DNA of 64,000 nt from Arthrobacter terrae (GCF_015708085.1 NZ_JADNYM010000015.1:1-64000); one strand, 5' to 3'. Shown: positions 7,375 through 16,221, counted from the first letter of the stretch. Translations and numbers: made by a program. The notes: a model not told the origin generated them from the letters alone.

Positions 7375-8164
7375 GAACTGAAGTATAGGCGTCACTGGCC
7401 ACCGCACGGTTTGTCCGATGCGGCAAGGAATCCTCTAAAAATAGCCGCCTAGCCTAGGGGGTAGGTCCCGTTCCAGATGCGCCAAGGAAAATCCTCTGCA
7501 CCGTCACTGTCCATAGGGCAGGGAGCCCGCGGCATGCCAGATCGGCCAAGCCGGCGAAGTAGCGGAGTATGAGCCCTTCGCCGGCTGCCCGCGCCGGTAT
7601 CGTGACCATTAGCACGACTGTCATCCCGACCACCGGCCGGTGACGGCCATTTCCACTGCTGTCTATCGCTCCGCAACGGGCGGCCACTGTGCGGCCGGCG
7701 TCGTAATGCGCGGGCGTCCCGCTCCTTCGGCGGCCATCGCAGGTATCCGAATCCTGCACCCACATGAGGGACACTTAAAGTTCTCCATGAAAAGGCGGCA
7801 ACCGCGTGCTCCACCTCCTGCAGGACTCGGACGGCTTCATCCATATGAGCCGGCACTTCCCCAATAAAATGTCCATTGCCGTCACCTTCATCGACGGCAC
7901 CCAGCGCCAATTCTCCGGAGCCAGGATCAATGAACTTTACGACCAGGCTCTGGCGGCCTACCGACGTGGGAACAACCTCGATGCCAAGGGTTTTGATCGG
8001 AGGGCCCGGAATATCCATCGACGAAATGACATTGGACTCGTGCCCGTCAGCCCCGACATGGCCACGTAACCAGGGCGCTGCCTGCCTGCGGCCAGGCGAC
8101 CGGGCCTGATTCTCGCCGGTGGCGAATCGGGTTCTCCCCAAGGTCACTGAATCGATCCCGCGCC
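7375..8164. other. Gene-poor stretch with no supported gene
   Basis: About 790 bases between the response regulator and the TetR remnant. Open frames exist on both strands. One plus-strand frame at about 7839-8069 has moderately coding-like third-position GC, and a minus-strand frame runs across 7449-8168. Neither shows a recognisable domain, a convincing ribosome site or a conserved neighbour. A 41-codon minus-strand frame near 7660-7790 begins Met-Glu-Asn-Phe-Lys-Cys-Pro-Ser-Cys-Gly, resembling half of a zinc ribbon, but it has no ribosome site. The region directly upstream of 7374 should contain the promoter of the two-component operon. Confidence 0.4.
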
Positions 8165-8467
8165 TCACGCGCTGACCGCTCCCCGGATCAGGCTAAGGAG
8201 AGCGCTGATCAATTCCGGCAGTGTGCCGTCGTTGGGTGGCTGTGACATGAGCCAGAGATCCATCGCCTCGCCCATTCCCAGCAAGACGGCGATCAGCAGG
8301 GTGGTTGGCAGATCCTCGCGCACTGCGCCCACGCGTTTGCTGGCGGCGAGGGTCTGTTCGATCCATGGCAGTGATGCGTGCTCAAGGTCGCCTTGTGCGG
8401 TCTGGAATGCCGCCCGCTTCGGCGAAGCACCGAGGGTCCGCACCAGCTGCAGGTAGTAGTGCTACAG
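8165..8467 (-). pseudogene. C-terminal remnant of a TetR-family regulator
   Basis: About 95 codons remain, reading Leu-Gln-Leu-Val-Arg-Thr-Leu-Gly-Ala-Ser-Pro-Lys-Arg-Ala and then a helical segment ending Ser-Leu-Ile-Arg-Gly-Ala-Val-Ser-Ala. This resembles the ligand-binding C-terminal domain of TetR regulators. A stop codon lies just upstream in frame (near 8460) and no helix-turn-helix domain can be found before it, so the gene is decayed. It lies directly downstream, on the same strand, of the monooxygenase remnant that such a regulator would be expected to control. Confidence 0.6.
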
Positions 8468-8535
8468 CGCGGCCCGGCAGAATCGATGGCTGCTGCTGAG
8501 GCGGTAGTTTCGCGGATCGTGGCCTTACCATTCGT

Positions 8536-9301
8536 TCAGCTGACCGAGTCCGTTGTGGGAAACGGCGGGAGCTCACCGGCCTCGTGAAAGTTTTTTTCCA
8601 CCACGATGTCGGCTACCTTGGGAAGTCCCATTAAGCGCATCTCTGTATTTTGTGCAATAAGTTCAAGTCTGTTCTTCGGCTCGAATGCCAGACCCAAACC
8701 GACTGCCGCGTCCTGTTTGGAGTGCAGCAACCGGGCCAGCCCGTCCTGGTAGCGGACGAAGGCCGTGCGGTGGTCACCGATTGTCGTCAGCTCCGTTGTG
8801 CGGTGTAGGCCTCCACCATTGGCATCGGCCACCAACGCAACCCGCCCCTTCGTCCACGAAGGCATACGAATCTGGCTCACTGCGTCGAAATAGAAGTTTC
8901 TGGCCGGAGCCATCAGATCCAGCATGTCGGGCACTTCCCGCCCTTTGTCGCTGAGCTTCGCCCGCAGCAGGCTCTCCTGTCCTTTGCGGTCTGCCGGTAC
9001 CTCACCGTCATGTCGAAGGGTGAAAAGGAAAAGTGTGGCGTTGTCACGAGAGGCAAGTCTGATCGCTTAGAAGCCTACGCCGGCGTACATGAACGCCACG
9101 AGCTCGTCGGGCCGGGGATATTGGTCCACTTCGAACGCGGCCACGACCATGGCGAGGAATCTCTCGAAAGACTGATCCGCTCCGAATGCGAGCTTCCTCA
9201 CCCTGGCGTGCAGGCCGTCGGCACCAATGACAAAATCGAAGTCCCGCGTGCTCCCGCTCTGGAAATATGAGCCGGACAAGGCGGCCGTCATCCGCGCTCA
9301 C
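8536..9301 (-). pseudogene. Decayed FAD-dependent aromatic-type monooxygenase
   Basis: Two same-frame pieces of a PHBH-fold FAD monooxygenase are recognisable. The upstream one has Val-Ile-Gly-Ala-Asp-Gly-Leu-His-Ala-Arg-Val-Arg. The downstream one has Arg-Met-Pro-Ser-Trp-Thr-Lys-Gly-Arg-Val-Ala-Leu-Val-Ala-Asp-Ala, the family's second FAD motif. Lesions: a TAA at 9067-9069 interrupts the frame where glutamine is likely, a frame change near 9263 separates the preceding strand, sequence after the second FAD motif is scrambled (a probable deletion plus frameshift), and the N-terminal GxGxxG domain is missing. With the TetR remnant it forms a dead regulator-enzyme pair. Confidence 0.75.
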
Positions 9302-9600
9302 CCTCGACGCGCGGCGTGCTCCCGATTACTCCGGTGCGTGAGCCCCCTACGGTCAGCGTCCCTCAATACGTCAGGCAACGTCAGGATCTTCTGCCCCTGA
9401 GGACCGGTACAGCTGCAGCTTGGAGCGCGAAGGCCTGGTTCAGAAGCCAGGGAGCGGGACGTTGCCCCGGCCGCAGCGCACGCCACGGTCCTGGTCTTTG
9501 GCGCCGTCACGGTCCGTTGCCAGTTGCACGGCGCCTGCGTACCACTGACGACGGCGTCAGGATGTACGTTCGCTGGGCCTGGGAAAGGTAGTCTGAACTG
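9302..9600. other. Spacer upstream of the glycosyltransferase, nothing recognised
   Basis: About 300 bases with open frames on both strands but no domain, ribosome site or repeat that I can support. It may contain further unrecognisable remains of the monooxygenase N-terminus on the minus strand and the promoter of the glycosyltransferase on the plus strand. Confidence 0.35.
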
Positions 9601-10380
9601 ATGACGGCACGAGAGGATATATTGCCTGGTCACCCGTCCATCTCAGTGGTCATTCCGTGCCGGAACGACGCTGAATTGCTGGAAAAGTGCCTGGCGTCCC
9701 TTGGCAGGCAGACGCATCTGCCGCTGGAGATCATTGTGGTGGACAATAACAGCGACGACGAAAGCGCGGACGTGGCTCGTCGGCACGGTGTACGGCTGAT
9801 TACTGAAATGATGCCCGGAATACCAGCAGCAGCAGCGGCCGGCTACGACGCAGCCGTCGGAGAAATCATTGCCCGCTGTGATGCCGATTGCCTGCTGCCG
9901 GCGGATTGGCTTCAACGGATTGGTACGGAGTTTCTTCAGAATCCCGGCCTTGGTGCCCTTACCGGCCCCGGTTCCTTTTACGGTCTGCCCCGCCTGCAGG
10001 GATTTCTTTTATCCCGCCTCTACATGAGCTCCTACTTTCTGGCTGTGGGTGCTGCGATGGCGCACTTTCCGCTGTTTGGCTCAAACCTGGCCATCCGGCG
10101 CTCCTGCTGGACGGCGGGCGCCTCGGTGGTTCACCGGAGCGACCCGGAAATGCACGATGACATCTGCCTGAGCCTGCACTTGGGCCTGGACTACCGCATC
10201 CGCTACATCCGCGGACTAAGAGTCGGTATGTCGGCCCGCGCGCTGTCCGGCCGGTCCCAGATCCGCAGGCGTTTTCGGCGCGCCTTCCACACCCTGCAAA
10301 CTCACTGGACGGCAGAACCTCCTTGGCAGCGCTGGAAGCGCCGGGTCACACCAACGAGTACCAAATCAGCAGCAATGTGA
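9601..10380 (+). CDS. Family 2 glycosyltransferase, candidate carotenoid glycosyltransferase
   Basis: A 259-residue GT-A fold enzyme: Ser-Val-Val-Ile-Pro-Cys-Arg-Asn-Asp (about 15-23), Val-Val-Asp-Asn-Asn-Ser-Asp-Asp, and a metal-binding Asp-Ala-Asp at about 94-96, with an acceptor-side Glu/Asp pair (Glu-Met-His-Asp-Asp) later on. Hydrophobic stretches around 120-165 suggest membrane association. Its 3' end overlaps the 3' end of the convergent crtEb by 35 bases. Because it abuts the C50 carotenoid operon it is a reasonable candidate for glycosylating the hydroxylated end groups of decaprenoxanthin-type pigments. The substrate is inferred from position only; other lipid or cell-wall acceptors are possible. 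Confidence 0.75.
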   Translation: MTAREDILPGHPSISVVIPCRNDAELLEKCLASLGRQTHLPLEIIVVDNNSDDESADVARRHGVRLITEMMPGIPAAAAAGYDAAVGEIIARCDADCLLPADWLQRIGTEFLQNPGLGALTGPGSFYGLPRLQGFLLSRLYMSSYFLAVGAAMAHFPLFGSNLAIRRSCWTAGASVVHRSDPEMHDDICLSLHLGLDYRIRYIRGLRVGMSARALSGRSQIRRRFRRAFHTLQTHWTAEPPWQRWKRRVTPTSTKSAAM

Positions 10381-11227
10381 CGAGAAATCCAGTGCCGAAG
10401 TTGATCCATAAGAAGCTCTTCCAGCCACCGTTCGCGGACTCGGCGGTTGCTTCGCTGATGAACCAGTATCGTGCGGCATTGGCTGCGTAAGGAAGGGCCA
10501 GGATGCCGGCAAGCGGACCAGGCCATGTGGTGCCAAGCATCAGCAGACCAGCAAGGATATAGGTGGACGCCGCGAGCCGCACCGTTGCCTTGCCGCCCAG
10601 CACCGTTGCGATGGAGCTGATGAACGCTTCTTTGTCCGCGCTGATGTCCTGGACGGCGCCAAAGGCGTGGCTGGCTACGCCCCAGAGAAAGAAAGCACCG
10701 AGCAGGCACCACAGTTGCGGGGTCCAGTTGGCATCTGCGAGGGTCAGTCCAAACACGGCCGGACTGACAAAGTGGGTGCTGGAAGTGACTGAGTCCAGGA
10801 AGGGGCGCTCTTTGAAACGCAGCCGTGGCGCGCTGTAGGCCAGGACGGCAAAGACGCTGATGACGAGGACCACCGCGGAGAGCGGATTGCCGACTGCAAA
10901 AAGGTAGATCAGGAAGGGCACATTGGTGATGGCCGCTGCCGCCAAGGTGGTGCGGTGCATGCCGCGTCCCAGTACGGCGCCTTCGATACCGCCCTTGCGT
11001 GGATTACGCAGATCGGACTCATAATCAAAGACGTCGTTGATGCCGTACATGGCCAGGTTATAGGGAATCAGGAAGTACACAATGCCGACGACGGCGGTCA
11101 GGTCCAGCCTGCCCGTGGCCAGCAGGTAGGCGGCGCCGAAAGGATAGGCCGTATTGACCCAGGAAACCGGCCGGGAGGAAACAACCAGCGTCCGGAACCG
11201 ATCAGGGGCAGTCCGCTGCTCAGTCAT
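10346..11227 (-). CDS. crtEb: Lycopene elongase, UbiA-type prenyltransferase
   Basis: A 293-residue integral membrane prenyltransferase with about eight helices and the two Asp-rich motifs of the UbiA family: Asn-Asp-Val-Phe-Asp-Tyr-Glu-Ser-Asp (64-72) and Asp-Ile-Ser-Ala-Asp (194-198). In C50 carotenoid clusters this enzyme adds two C5 units (from DMAPP) to lycopene, giving flavuxanthin-type products. The ATG overlaps the crtYf stop by 8 bases. It is the last gene of the crt operon, and its end overlaps the convergent glycosyltransferase. Confidence 0.88.
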   Translation of the reverse strand: MTEQRTAPDRFRTLVVSSRPVSWVNTAYPFGAAYLLATGRLDLTAVVGIVYFLIPYNLAMYGINDVFDYESDLRNPRKGGIEGAVLGRGMHRTTLAAAAITNVPFLIYLFAVGNPLSAVVLVISVFAVLAYSAPRLRFKERPFLDSVTSSTHFVSPAVFGLTLADANWTPQLWCLLGAFFLWGVASHAFGAVQDISADKEAFISSIATVLGGKATVRLAASTYILAGLLMLGTTWPGPLAGILALPYAANAARYWFISEATAESANGGWKSFLWINFGTGFLVTLLLIWYSLV

Positions 11228-11633
11228 GTGCTTCCTCTCGGTCAGCAGCTGTGCTGCTCCCTCGGTTGAACAACAGCCACAGAGCCGGCAGCAACAGCAC
11301 CGCCCCCAACGGGTAAGCGAAATCTTCCAGCGGCATCCGCCCGATCATGGGCCCGGAAATCTTATCGGCGCCGTAGCCAAAGAGGCCGGCGGAAATCATG
11401 ACGTTGTCAAAAACCGCTGTGAGAAGCAGCAGCACCGCGGCGGACACTGCCGCCGCGGCCATGCACATTTTCCCTGTTCTGCGCCGCGGTTCACTGTCCT
11501 GCAGCGCGCTGTCCCGCGGCCCGGTATGCTGCACACCGCTGCGCGGCCGCAAGTTCCGCAGAAACAGACCGATACCCAGTGCCACGGCACCGGCGGCCAG
11601 CAGAAATATAACATTCAGGGCCCAGTACGTCAT
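11220..11633 (-). CDS. crtYf: C50 carotenoid cyclase subunit CrtYf-like
   Basis: A 137-residue membrane protein of the lycopene-cyclase-domain family with about three helices. It includes Asp-Asn-Val-Met-Ile-Ser-Ala-Gly-Leu-Phe-Gly-Tyr and Met-Pro-Leu-Glu-Asp-Phe-Ala-Tyr-Pro, the conserved PxE(D/E)-type motif. Heterodimeric cyclases of this family work with a second small subunit. The ATG at 11633 makes an ATGA overlap with the preceding gene. The exact e/f assignment is taken from gene order (crtI-crtYe-crtYf-crtEb) and could be swapped. Confidence 0.82.
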   Translation of the reverse strand: MTYWALNVIFLLAAGAVALGIGLFLRNLRPRSGVQHTGPRDSALQDSEPRRRTGKMCMAAAAVSAAVLLLLTAVFDNVMISAGLFGYGADKISGPMIGRMPLEDFAYPLGAVLLLPALWLLFNRGSSTAADREEAHD

Positions 11634-12007
11634 GAGAGGTCCTCCTTCGGTCTGTTCCCGGTACCGGCCGAGGACCGCGCCGGTGGCCAAAAGGTTCCCG
11701 ATTCTGCCCATCGAAGCGAAGTTGTAAACAGCACCATGGTCAGATAGCACAGAAATGTCAGGAAGAACGCTTCCTCCAAGGGAAGGTCCGGTGCCAACAG
11801 GATACCCGTCATGATGGCGGTCTCGGCGCGGTAGAAGATACCCAGCCGTATTCCTGCAACATCCCATATCAGGAAGAATAGGAGACCGCAGGCCAGCACC
11901 AGCGCGGCGCGGCACGGGCTGCGGAACAGGAAAAGCCGCAGGCGCCAATCCAGTGCCAGCATTGCCGCAAGCGAGAGCAATAGACCGCCCAGGTAGACCA
12001 GGCCCAT
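11630..12007 (-). CDS. crtYe: C50 carotenoid cyclase subunit CrtYe-like
   Basis: A 125-residue, three-helix protein of the lycopene-cyclase-domain family, with Trp-Asp-Val-Ala-Gly-Ile-Arg-Leu-Gly-Ile-Phe and Leu-Pro-Leu-Glu-Glu-Ala-Phe-Phe, the motifs shared by CarR/CrtYc-type cyclases. It pairs with the next gene to form the heterodimer that closes the rings of the C50 chain. The ATG at 12007 gives an ATGA overlap with the crtI stop; ATGA or 8-base overlaps join crtI, crtYe, crtYf and crtEb, indicating one tightly coupled operon. Confidence 0.83.
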   Translation of the reverse strand: MGLVYLGGLLLSLAAMLALDWRLRLFLFRSPCRAALVLACGLLFFLIWDVAGIRLGIFYRAETAIMTGILLAPDLPLEEAFFLTFLCYLTMVLFTTSLRWAESGTFWPPARSSAGTGNRPKEDLS

Positions 12008-13662
12008 CAATGGGTTCCGATACTGCCGCGCCGGCGGGCATCCGGCGCCAGCGGCTCCGGCAGCGGTCCACTGGACATGTCGCCATTGAGCCGCTTCAGT
12101 GCGATTTCTGCACTGATTAGACACATCGGCAGGCCAATCCCCGGAATGGTGGAACTGCCGGCGTAAATCAGTCCGTCAATTTTTTTGCTGACGTTTCCGG
12201 AGCGGAAGAATGCGCTTTGCCGCAGCACGTGTGCGGGTCCGAGCGCACCTCCCCGCCAGGAATTCAGGTCAGCAGCAAAATCTCCGGGCCCGAAGGTCCG
12301 CCGGACACGGATGCGGGCTGCGAGGTCCTCGATGCCGGCCCACGCCGAAATCTGTGCAATGACTGCGTCCGCAAGCTCTTCAACACGGTTGTCCCCTCCC
12401 CCGGCTAAACCACCGTGGCCAAATGAAATGTCGGCCGGGATCGGAACCAGAACGAAGAGGTTTTCACTGCCGGCCGGACTCACGGAGGCATCCGTTGCGC
12501 TGGGTTTGCAGATATACAGTGAAGGCGGATCCGGGATTGAGGGAGCAGGACCGAAAATGCGGTTAAAATTCTCATCCCAATCGTTGCTGAACAGCAGGGT
12601 GTGGTGCTGCAGCTGCGGGAGCTGGCCCTCCACGCCCAGGCAGATCAGGAGGGCTCCGGGGCCGGAGGTCCGGCGGTCCCAATACCGCTGGGGAAAGGTC
12701 TGCAGATGCTCGGGCAGCAGCTGCGTTTCCACATGATGCAGATCCGCGGCGCCCACCACAATGTCCGCCGGCAGATCATGGCTCTGCCCGTCGGCTGCGG
12801 TGTAACGGACCCCGCTGACGCGCGCTGGGCGTCGGGTGCGGGCCGAAGCGGAAGTCAGTATCCGCGTGGCCTTGGCAGCGGTGTGTAGGCGCACTCCCTC
12901 GGTGTATGCCAGCCGCTCAATGGAACTGATCACCTCATACAGCCCGCCCATCGGATAGAGAACGCCGTCGGTGATGTCCAAGTGACTCATCAGGTGGAAC
13001 ATGCTCGGGGCAGTGGAGGGCGACGCCCCCAAGAAGACAGCGGGGTAGCCAAGAATCTGCCGCAGCCGCGGGTCCCGGACGTAACGCGCCGCGAAACTGT
13101 CCAAAGGCTGGAGCAGCAATCTAACAAGCTTGGGCAATCGAAGCAGTACCTCTGGACGAAAAAAGGTCCGGAACGACTGAAACGATGTGTAGAGAAAATG
13201 CCGCAGCGCCAGCGTGTAGGTTTGCTGTGCCGACCTGAGGTACTTGTCCAGCTTTTGGCCGGCGCCCTGCTCCAGGCTCTCAAAAAGGTCGACGACGTTC
13301 CCGCGTCCCGCGGGCAGGTCCACAGGAATGGGGTTGCCTTCAAAAATAACCCGATAGGCCGGGTCCAGCTTGACGAGCCGAAGCTGCTCGCCGGCCGTTG
13401 TGCCGAGCAGCGAAAAAAAGTGTTCGAAGACCTCCGGCATGAGGTACCACGAGGGACCAGTATCGAAGACGAAGCCCTGTTCTTCCCAACGGCCAGCGCG
13501 TCCGCCGACCGCGTCCTGCTGTTCAAGCAGCGTAACGTCATGACCGCTTCGGGCCAGGAGCGCCGCCGTCGCCAGTCCGGAAATCCCGCCGCCGATCACG
13601 ACAACGCGGCCGGGTGCGCCAGGCTCCTTCTTTTTGTTCTGCTTTGCCGCTGAGCGCTTCAT
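12007..13662 (-). CDS. crtI: Phytoene desaturase
   Basis: A 551-residue flavoenzyme that converts phytoene to lycopene. The N-terminal dinucleotide motif (Val-Val-Val-Ile-Gly-Gly-Gly-Ile-Ser-Gly-Leu, about 20-30) is followed by Gly-Gly-Arg-Ala-Gly and the phytoene desaturase signature Asp-Thr-Gly-Pro-Ser-Trp-Tyr. The C-terminal second FAD motif Tyr-Ala-Gly-Ser-Ser-Thr-Ile-Pro-Gly-Ile-Gly-Leu-Pro-Met is complete. The length is typical of bacterial CrtI. It overlaps crtB by 4 bases. Confidence 0.94.
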   Translation of the reverse strand: MKRSAAKQNKKKEPGAPGRVVVIGGGISGLATAALLARSGHDVTLLEQQDAVGGRAGRWEEQGFVFDTGPSWYLMPEVFEHFFSLLGTTAGEQLRLVKLDPAYRVIFEGNPIPVDLPAGRGNVVDLFESLEQGAGQKLDKYLRSAQQTYTLALRHFLYTSFQSFRTFFRPEVLLRLPKLVRLLLQPLDSFAARYVRDPRLRQILGYPAVFLGASPSTAPSMFHLMSHLDITDGVLYPMGGLYEVISSIERLAYTEGVRLHTAAKATRILTSASARTRRPARVSGVRYTAADGQSHDLPADIVVGAADLHHVETQLLPEHLQTFPQRYWDRRTSGPGALLICLGVEGQLPQLQHHTLLFSNDWDENFNRIFGPAPSIPDPPSLYICKPSATDASVSPAGSENLFVLVPIPADISFGHGGLAGGGDNRVEELADAVIAQISAWAGIEDLAARIRVRRTFGPGDFAADLNSWRGGALGPAHVLRQSAFFRSGNVSKKIDGLIYAGSSTIPGIGLPMCLISAEIALKRLNGDMSSGPLPEPLAPDARRRGSIGTH

Positions 13663-14552
13663 GCGCTGACCTTGACGGGCGGTCGTCCGAACGGTGCACC
13701 AAGGACAACGGACGCTGCAATACGCAGTTTCACCCGATCCGGAACACGCAGCCTGTTGCGCAGTAACATCTGGGCAGGAGTGCGGCGGGAGCGCACGGAC
13801 AACTCGGTGAACAGTGCATGAGCCAGCCTGACCGCACGGATGCTGTTGGCGGGCAGAGCGGATATTGCTGCTGCGCTGGCGGCCAGATCGGCGTCGATGT
13901 TGTCCAGAAGTGTGTCCTTTTCGCTGTCAGTGAGCCGTGTCGGATCGATTCCGGGAAAATAGCTGCGTTTAAGTTCGTGGAAGTCGGCCGTGAGGTCGCG
14001 CAGGAAGTTGATCTTTTGAAAAGCCGCGCCAAGCCGGCGCGCGCCGTCGGCCAAGGCAGCATATTGCTGTTCCGCAGCGGGTTGTCCGATTAAAAAGACC
14101 CGCAGGCACATCAGACCGACTACCTCAGCCGAGCCGTATACATAGTCCTTGAACGTCTCCTCAGTAAGCGGGACGGGGGCCAGGTCTGCCCGCATCGAGC
14201 GAAAAAACGGACTCGTCAGCTCCGCGCCGAAGCCTGCCGCTCTTGCCGTTGATGCAAAGGCATGCACCACCAGGTTGGTACTGTAGCCGCAGGCCATGGC
14301 CTGCATACACTCGGCTTCAAGGACATCCAGTTGCCGCCCAATTGCAGCCACGCCTCCTTCGGTTGACGCGGCCGCACCGTCTACCACTTCATCGGCAATG
14401 CGGACCAGGGCATAAACATTTTCCACGTGCTGACGAATGGGTTTCCCCAGCAGCCGCGACGCGAATCCGAATGACGTCGAATACCGCTTAATAACGACGC
14501 TTGCGGCGGCGGCGGCGACCTGGTCATAAAATTCAGAGCTGGCGGTGACCAT
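13659..14552 (-). CDS. crtB: Phytoene synthase
   Basis: A 297-residue squalene/phytoene synthase that condenses two geranylgeranyl diphosphates. Both Asp-rich motifs are visible: Ile-Ala-Asp-Glu-Val-Val-Asp near residue 52 and Asn-Phe-Leu-Arg-Asp-Leu-Thr-Ala-Asp near 182-190, followed by Arg-Ser-Tyr-Phe-Pro. It sits between crtE and crtI in the operon, with a gap of 6 bases to crtE and an overlap with crtI. Confidence 0.93.
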   Translation of the reverse strand: MVTASSEFYDQVAAAAASVVIKRYSTSFGFASRLLGKPIRQHVENVYALVRIADEVVDGAAASTEGGVAAIGRQLDVLEAECMQAMACGYSTNLVVHAFASTARAAGFGAELTSPFFRSMRADLAPVPLTEETFKDYVYGSAEVVGLMCLRVFLIGQPAAEQQYAALADGARRLGAAFQKINFLRDLTADFHELKRSYFPGIDPTRLTDSEKDTLLDNIDADLAASAAAISALPANSIRAVRLAHALFTELSVRSRRTPAQMLLRNRLRVPDRVKLRIAASVVLGAPFGRPPVKVSA

Positions 14553-14558
14553 CCTGCG

Positions 14559-15695
14559 CTACCTCGATCTGGTGAGAACGGAAGATACGATCTGTTCAAG
14601 TTCGCGGCGCAGCGGCTCCGGGATGTCCGCACGCGCAAGCCTGGAAAGCGCCTGGTCGCCGAAGCTCCCGGCCAGCCGTTGTGCGTAGTCACGGGAGCCG
14701 GAGAGAATCAGCAGGGAACGGACTTCCTGCGCATCTTCCCGGGTTAGGTCCGGATTGCCAAGGTGGGCCGCTATGGCGGACCACTGCGGCGCCCTGCTGG
14801 CATGATTAGTCAGCACGGTTCTTTTCCCCTCCCGGACGTCTCCGAGCGTGCTCTTGCCTGTTCCGGCCTCATCGCCGAAGACACCCAGCAGGTCATCGAT
14901 AATCTGATACGCGATCCCCATGCTTCGTCCTGCCTGCCCGATGGCGGCAATCGTCTGCTCGCTGGCACCGGCCAGGACCGCACCGGCCTTCAATGGGGCC
15001 TCAAAGGAATAGACGGCCGTCTTCAGCCTGTCCATCTCTACGATGTCCTCGACCATGAGTGCTGCAGAGCATACCGAGAATTCAATGTCCAGCAACTCGC
15101 CGGCAGCAGAGGCGAGGACCGCTTCGTCCATGATTTCCAGCAGACGGTCCCGGACTGGCCCGGAAACGGCATGGTCGATCAGACGATACGCATTGACCAG
15201 AGCGACATCTCCGGCAACAATGCCGATCGACATGGCCCGATGCTCCGCCTCGGTCACTGGCAGTCCGGCATCCAGGGCCTGCGCCAGGTATTGCCCAGCC
15301 AAGTTGGGCCGGCCACGACGGACAAAATCCCTGTCGATGACGTCGTCGTGCACAATCAGGGCTGTATGCAGGAGTTCGAATGCGGCTCCGACCGCTGCGG
15401 CCGTTGGCAGGTCTACACCGCCCAGGCCCTGGCCGGCGGTGAAGACCAGCCGCGGGCGGAACCTCTTTCCACCGTCCGTTGTAGCCTCAAGCGATTCCCA
15501 GAGCCGTGCAAAGCGGGGAGTCAACGCCTGCCCGCGCAGCTTGGACGAAGCAAAGAAATCACGCAGAGCCACTTCAACGTGCTGCAGATAATTTTCCAAC
15601 TGCCGGGTGCTCTGGGCGGCTGCGGCATTCGGGTGCTCAGATGTGCGTGGGGTAACAACGCCGGGATCGTGGAGCTTCACATCGGGGATGAGCAT
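14559..15695 (-). CDS. crtE: Geranylgeranyl diphosphate synthase
   Basis: A 378-residue trans-prenyltransferase. The first Asp-rich motif is Asp117-Asp118-Val-Ile-Asp121 followed by Arg-Arg-Gly, and the second is Asp-Asp-Leu-Leu-Gly-Val-Phe-Gly-Asp. Gly-Lys-Arg-Phe-Arg-Pro upstream is the usual isopentenyl-diphosphate-binding segment. It makes the C20 precursor for the phytoene synthase downstream. It starts 6 bases after the crtR stop, so it should be co-transcribed with that regulator. Confidence 0.92.
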   Translation of the reverse strand: MLIPDVKLHDPGVVTPRTSEHPNAAAAQSTRQLENYLQHVEVALRDFFASSKLRGQALTPRFARLWESLEATTDGGKRFRPRLVFTAGQGLGGVDLPTAAAVGAAFELLHTALIVHDDVIDRDFVRRGRPNLAGQYLAQALDAGLPVTEAEHRAMSIGIVAGDVALVNAYRLIDHAVSGPVRDRLLEIMDEAVLASAAGELLDIEFSVCSAALMVEDIVEMDRLKTAVYSFEAPLKAGAVLAGASEQTIAAIGQAGRSMGIAYQIIDDLLGVFGDEAGTGKSTLGDVREGKRTVLTNHASRAPQWSAIAAHLGNPDLTREDAQEVRSLLILSGSRDYAQRLAGSFGDQALSRLARADIPEPLRRELEQIVSSVLTRSR

Positions 15696-15701
15696 GGGAC
15701 A

Positions 15702-16190
15702 TCACCTGTTTTCTGCTGTCGAGGCGGAAGGGGCAACCTTGCGTTCCAATATGTCAACTGTTTTAGCGAGGTAGTCAGTGATAGCGCTCTGCTCATCCTG
15801 CGTATATGCGGTTATCAGGGCATCAACCTCTCTGATCATGGGCAACAAGTTAGCCATTGCCCGTCGGGTCGAATCCGGAGCCGGCACCACCAGCAGGCGC
15901 CGCCTGTCTGTTGGATGCGGCTGCCGGGACACATGTCCGCGCTTGACCAGCCGGTCAATTGCGACAGTGACTGCCGCCGTGCTGATTCCCAAAAGCTGCG
16001 CCAGAGTGCTCGGGCTTAGGGGTCCGCTCTGCATTAAGTGCTGCATTACGTCCAGGTCTGTGGAATTGACAGTCAGTTCGCGGCCGAGCTGCTTCTCGAC
16101 CTCGTGGTTGAGAACAAGAATCCTGCGCATCAGCCGCGACGCTTCCGGCCCGCGCGTCCGGGCTTGTGCGCCTTGCCCAGTATCAGTCAT
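15702..16190 (-). CDS. crtR: MarR-family regulator of the carotenoid operon
   Basis: A 162-residue winged-helix regulator with the MarR recognition region (Leu-Ala-Gln-Leu-Leu-Gly-Ile-Ser-Thr-Ala-Ala-Val-Thr-Val-Ala-Ile-Asp-Arg-Leu) and wing (Pro-Thr-Asp-Arg-Arg-Arg-Leu-Leu-Val-Val). It is the first gene of the crt operon and is divergent from tspO. In Corynebacterium glutamicum the equivalently placed CrtR represses crt genes and is released by geranylgeranyl diphosphate; the same role here is inferred from family and position. No strong ribosome site precedes the ATG. A paralogue with a very similar domain layout lies at 19673-20263. Confidence 0.85.
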   Translation of the reverse strand: MTDTGQGAQARTRGPEASRLMRRILVLNHEVEKQLGRELTVNSTDLDVMQHLMQSGPLSPSTLAQLLGISTAAVTVAIDRLVKRGHVSRQPHPTDRRRLLVVPAPDSTRRAMANLLPMIREVDALITAYTQDEQSAITDYLAKTVDILERKVAPSASTAENR

Positions 16191-16221
16191 AGAGCAAATC
16201 TAACATAAAATCCTACAACTC

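Noticed and set aside
7449-8168. A 239-codon minus-strand frame in the gene-poor stretch
   Set aside because: No domain, poor third-position bias and no ribosome site; a competing plus-strand frame covers part of it, so neither is called as a gene.
8165-9301. An insertion sequence or prophage as the cause of the degenerate region
   Set aside because: No transposase, integrase, terminal inverted repeats or target duplications were seen; the decay looks like point and small indel mutations.
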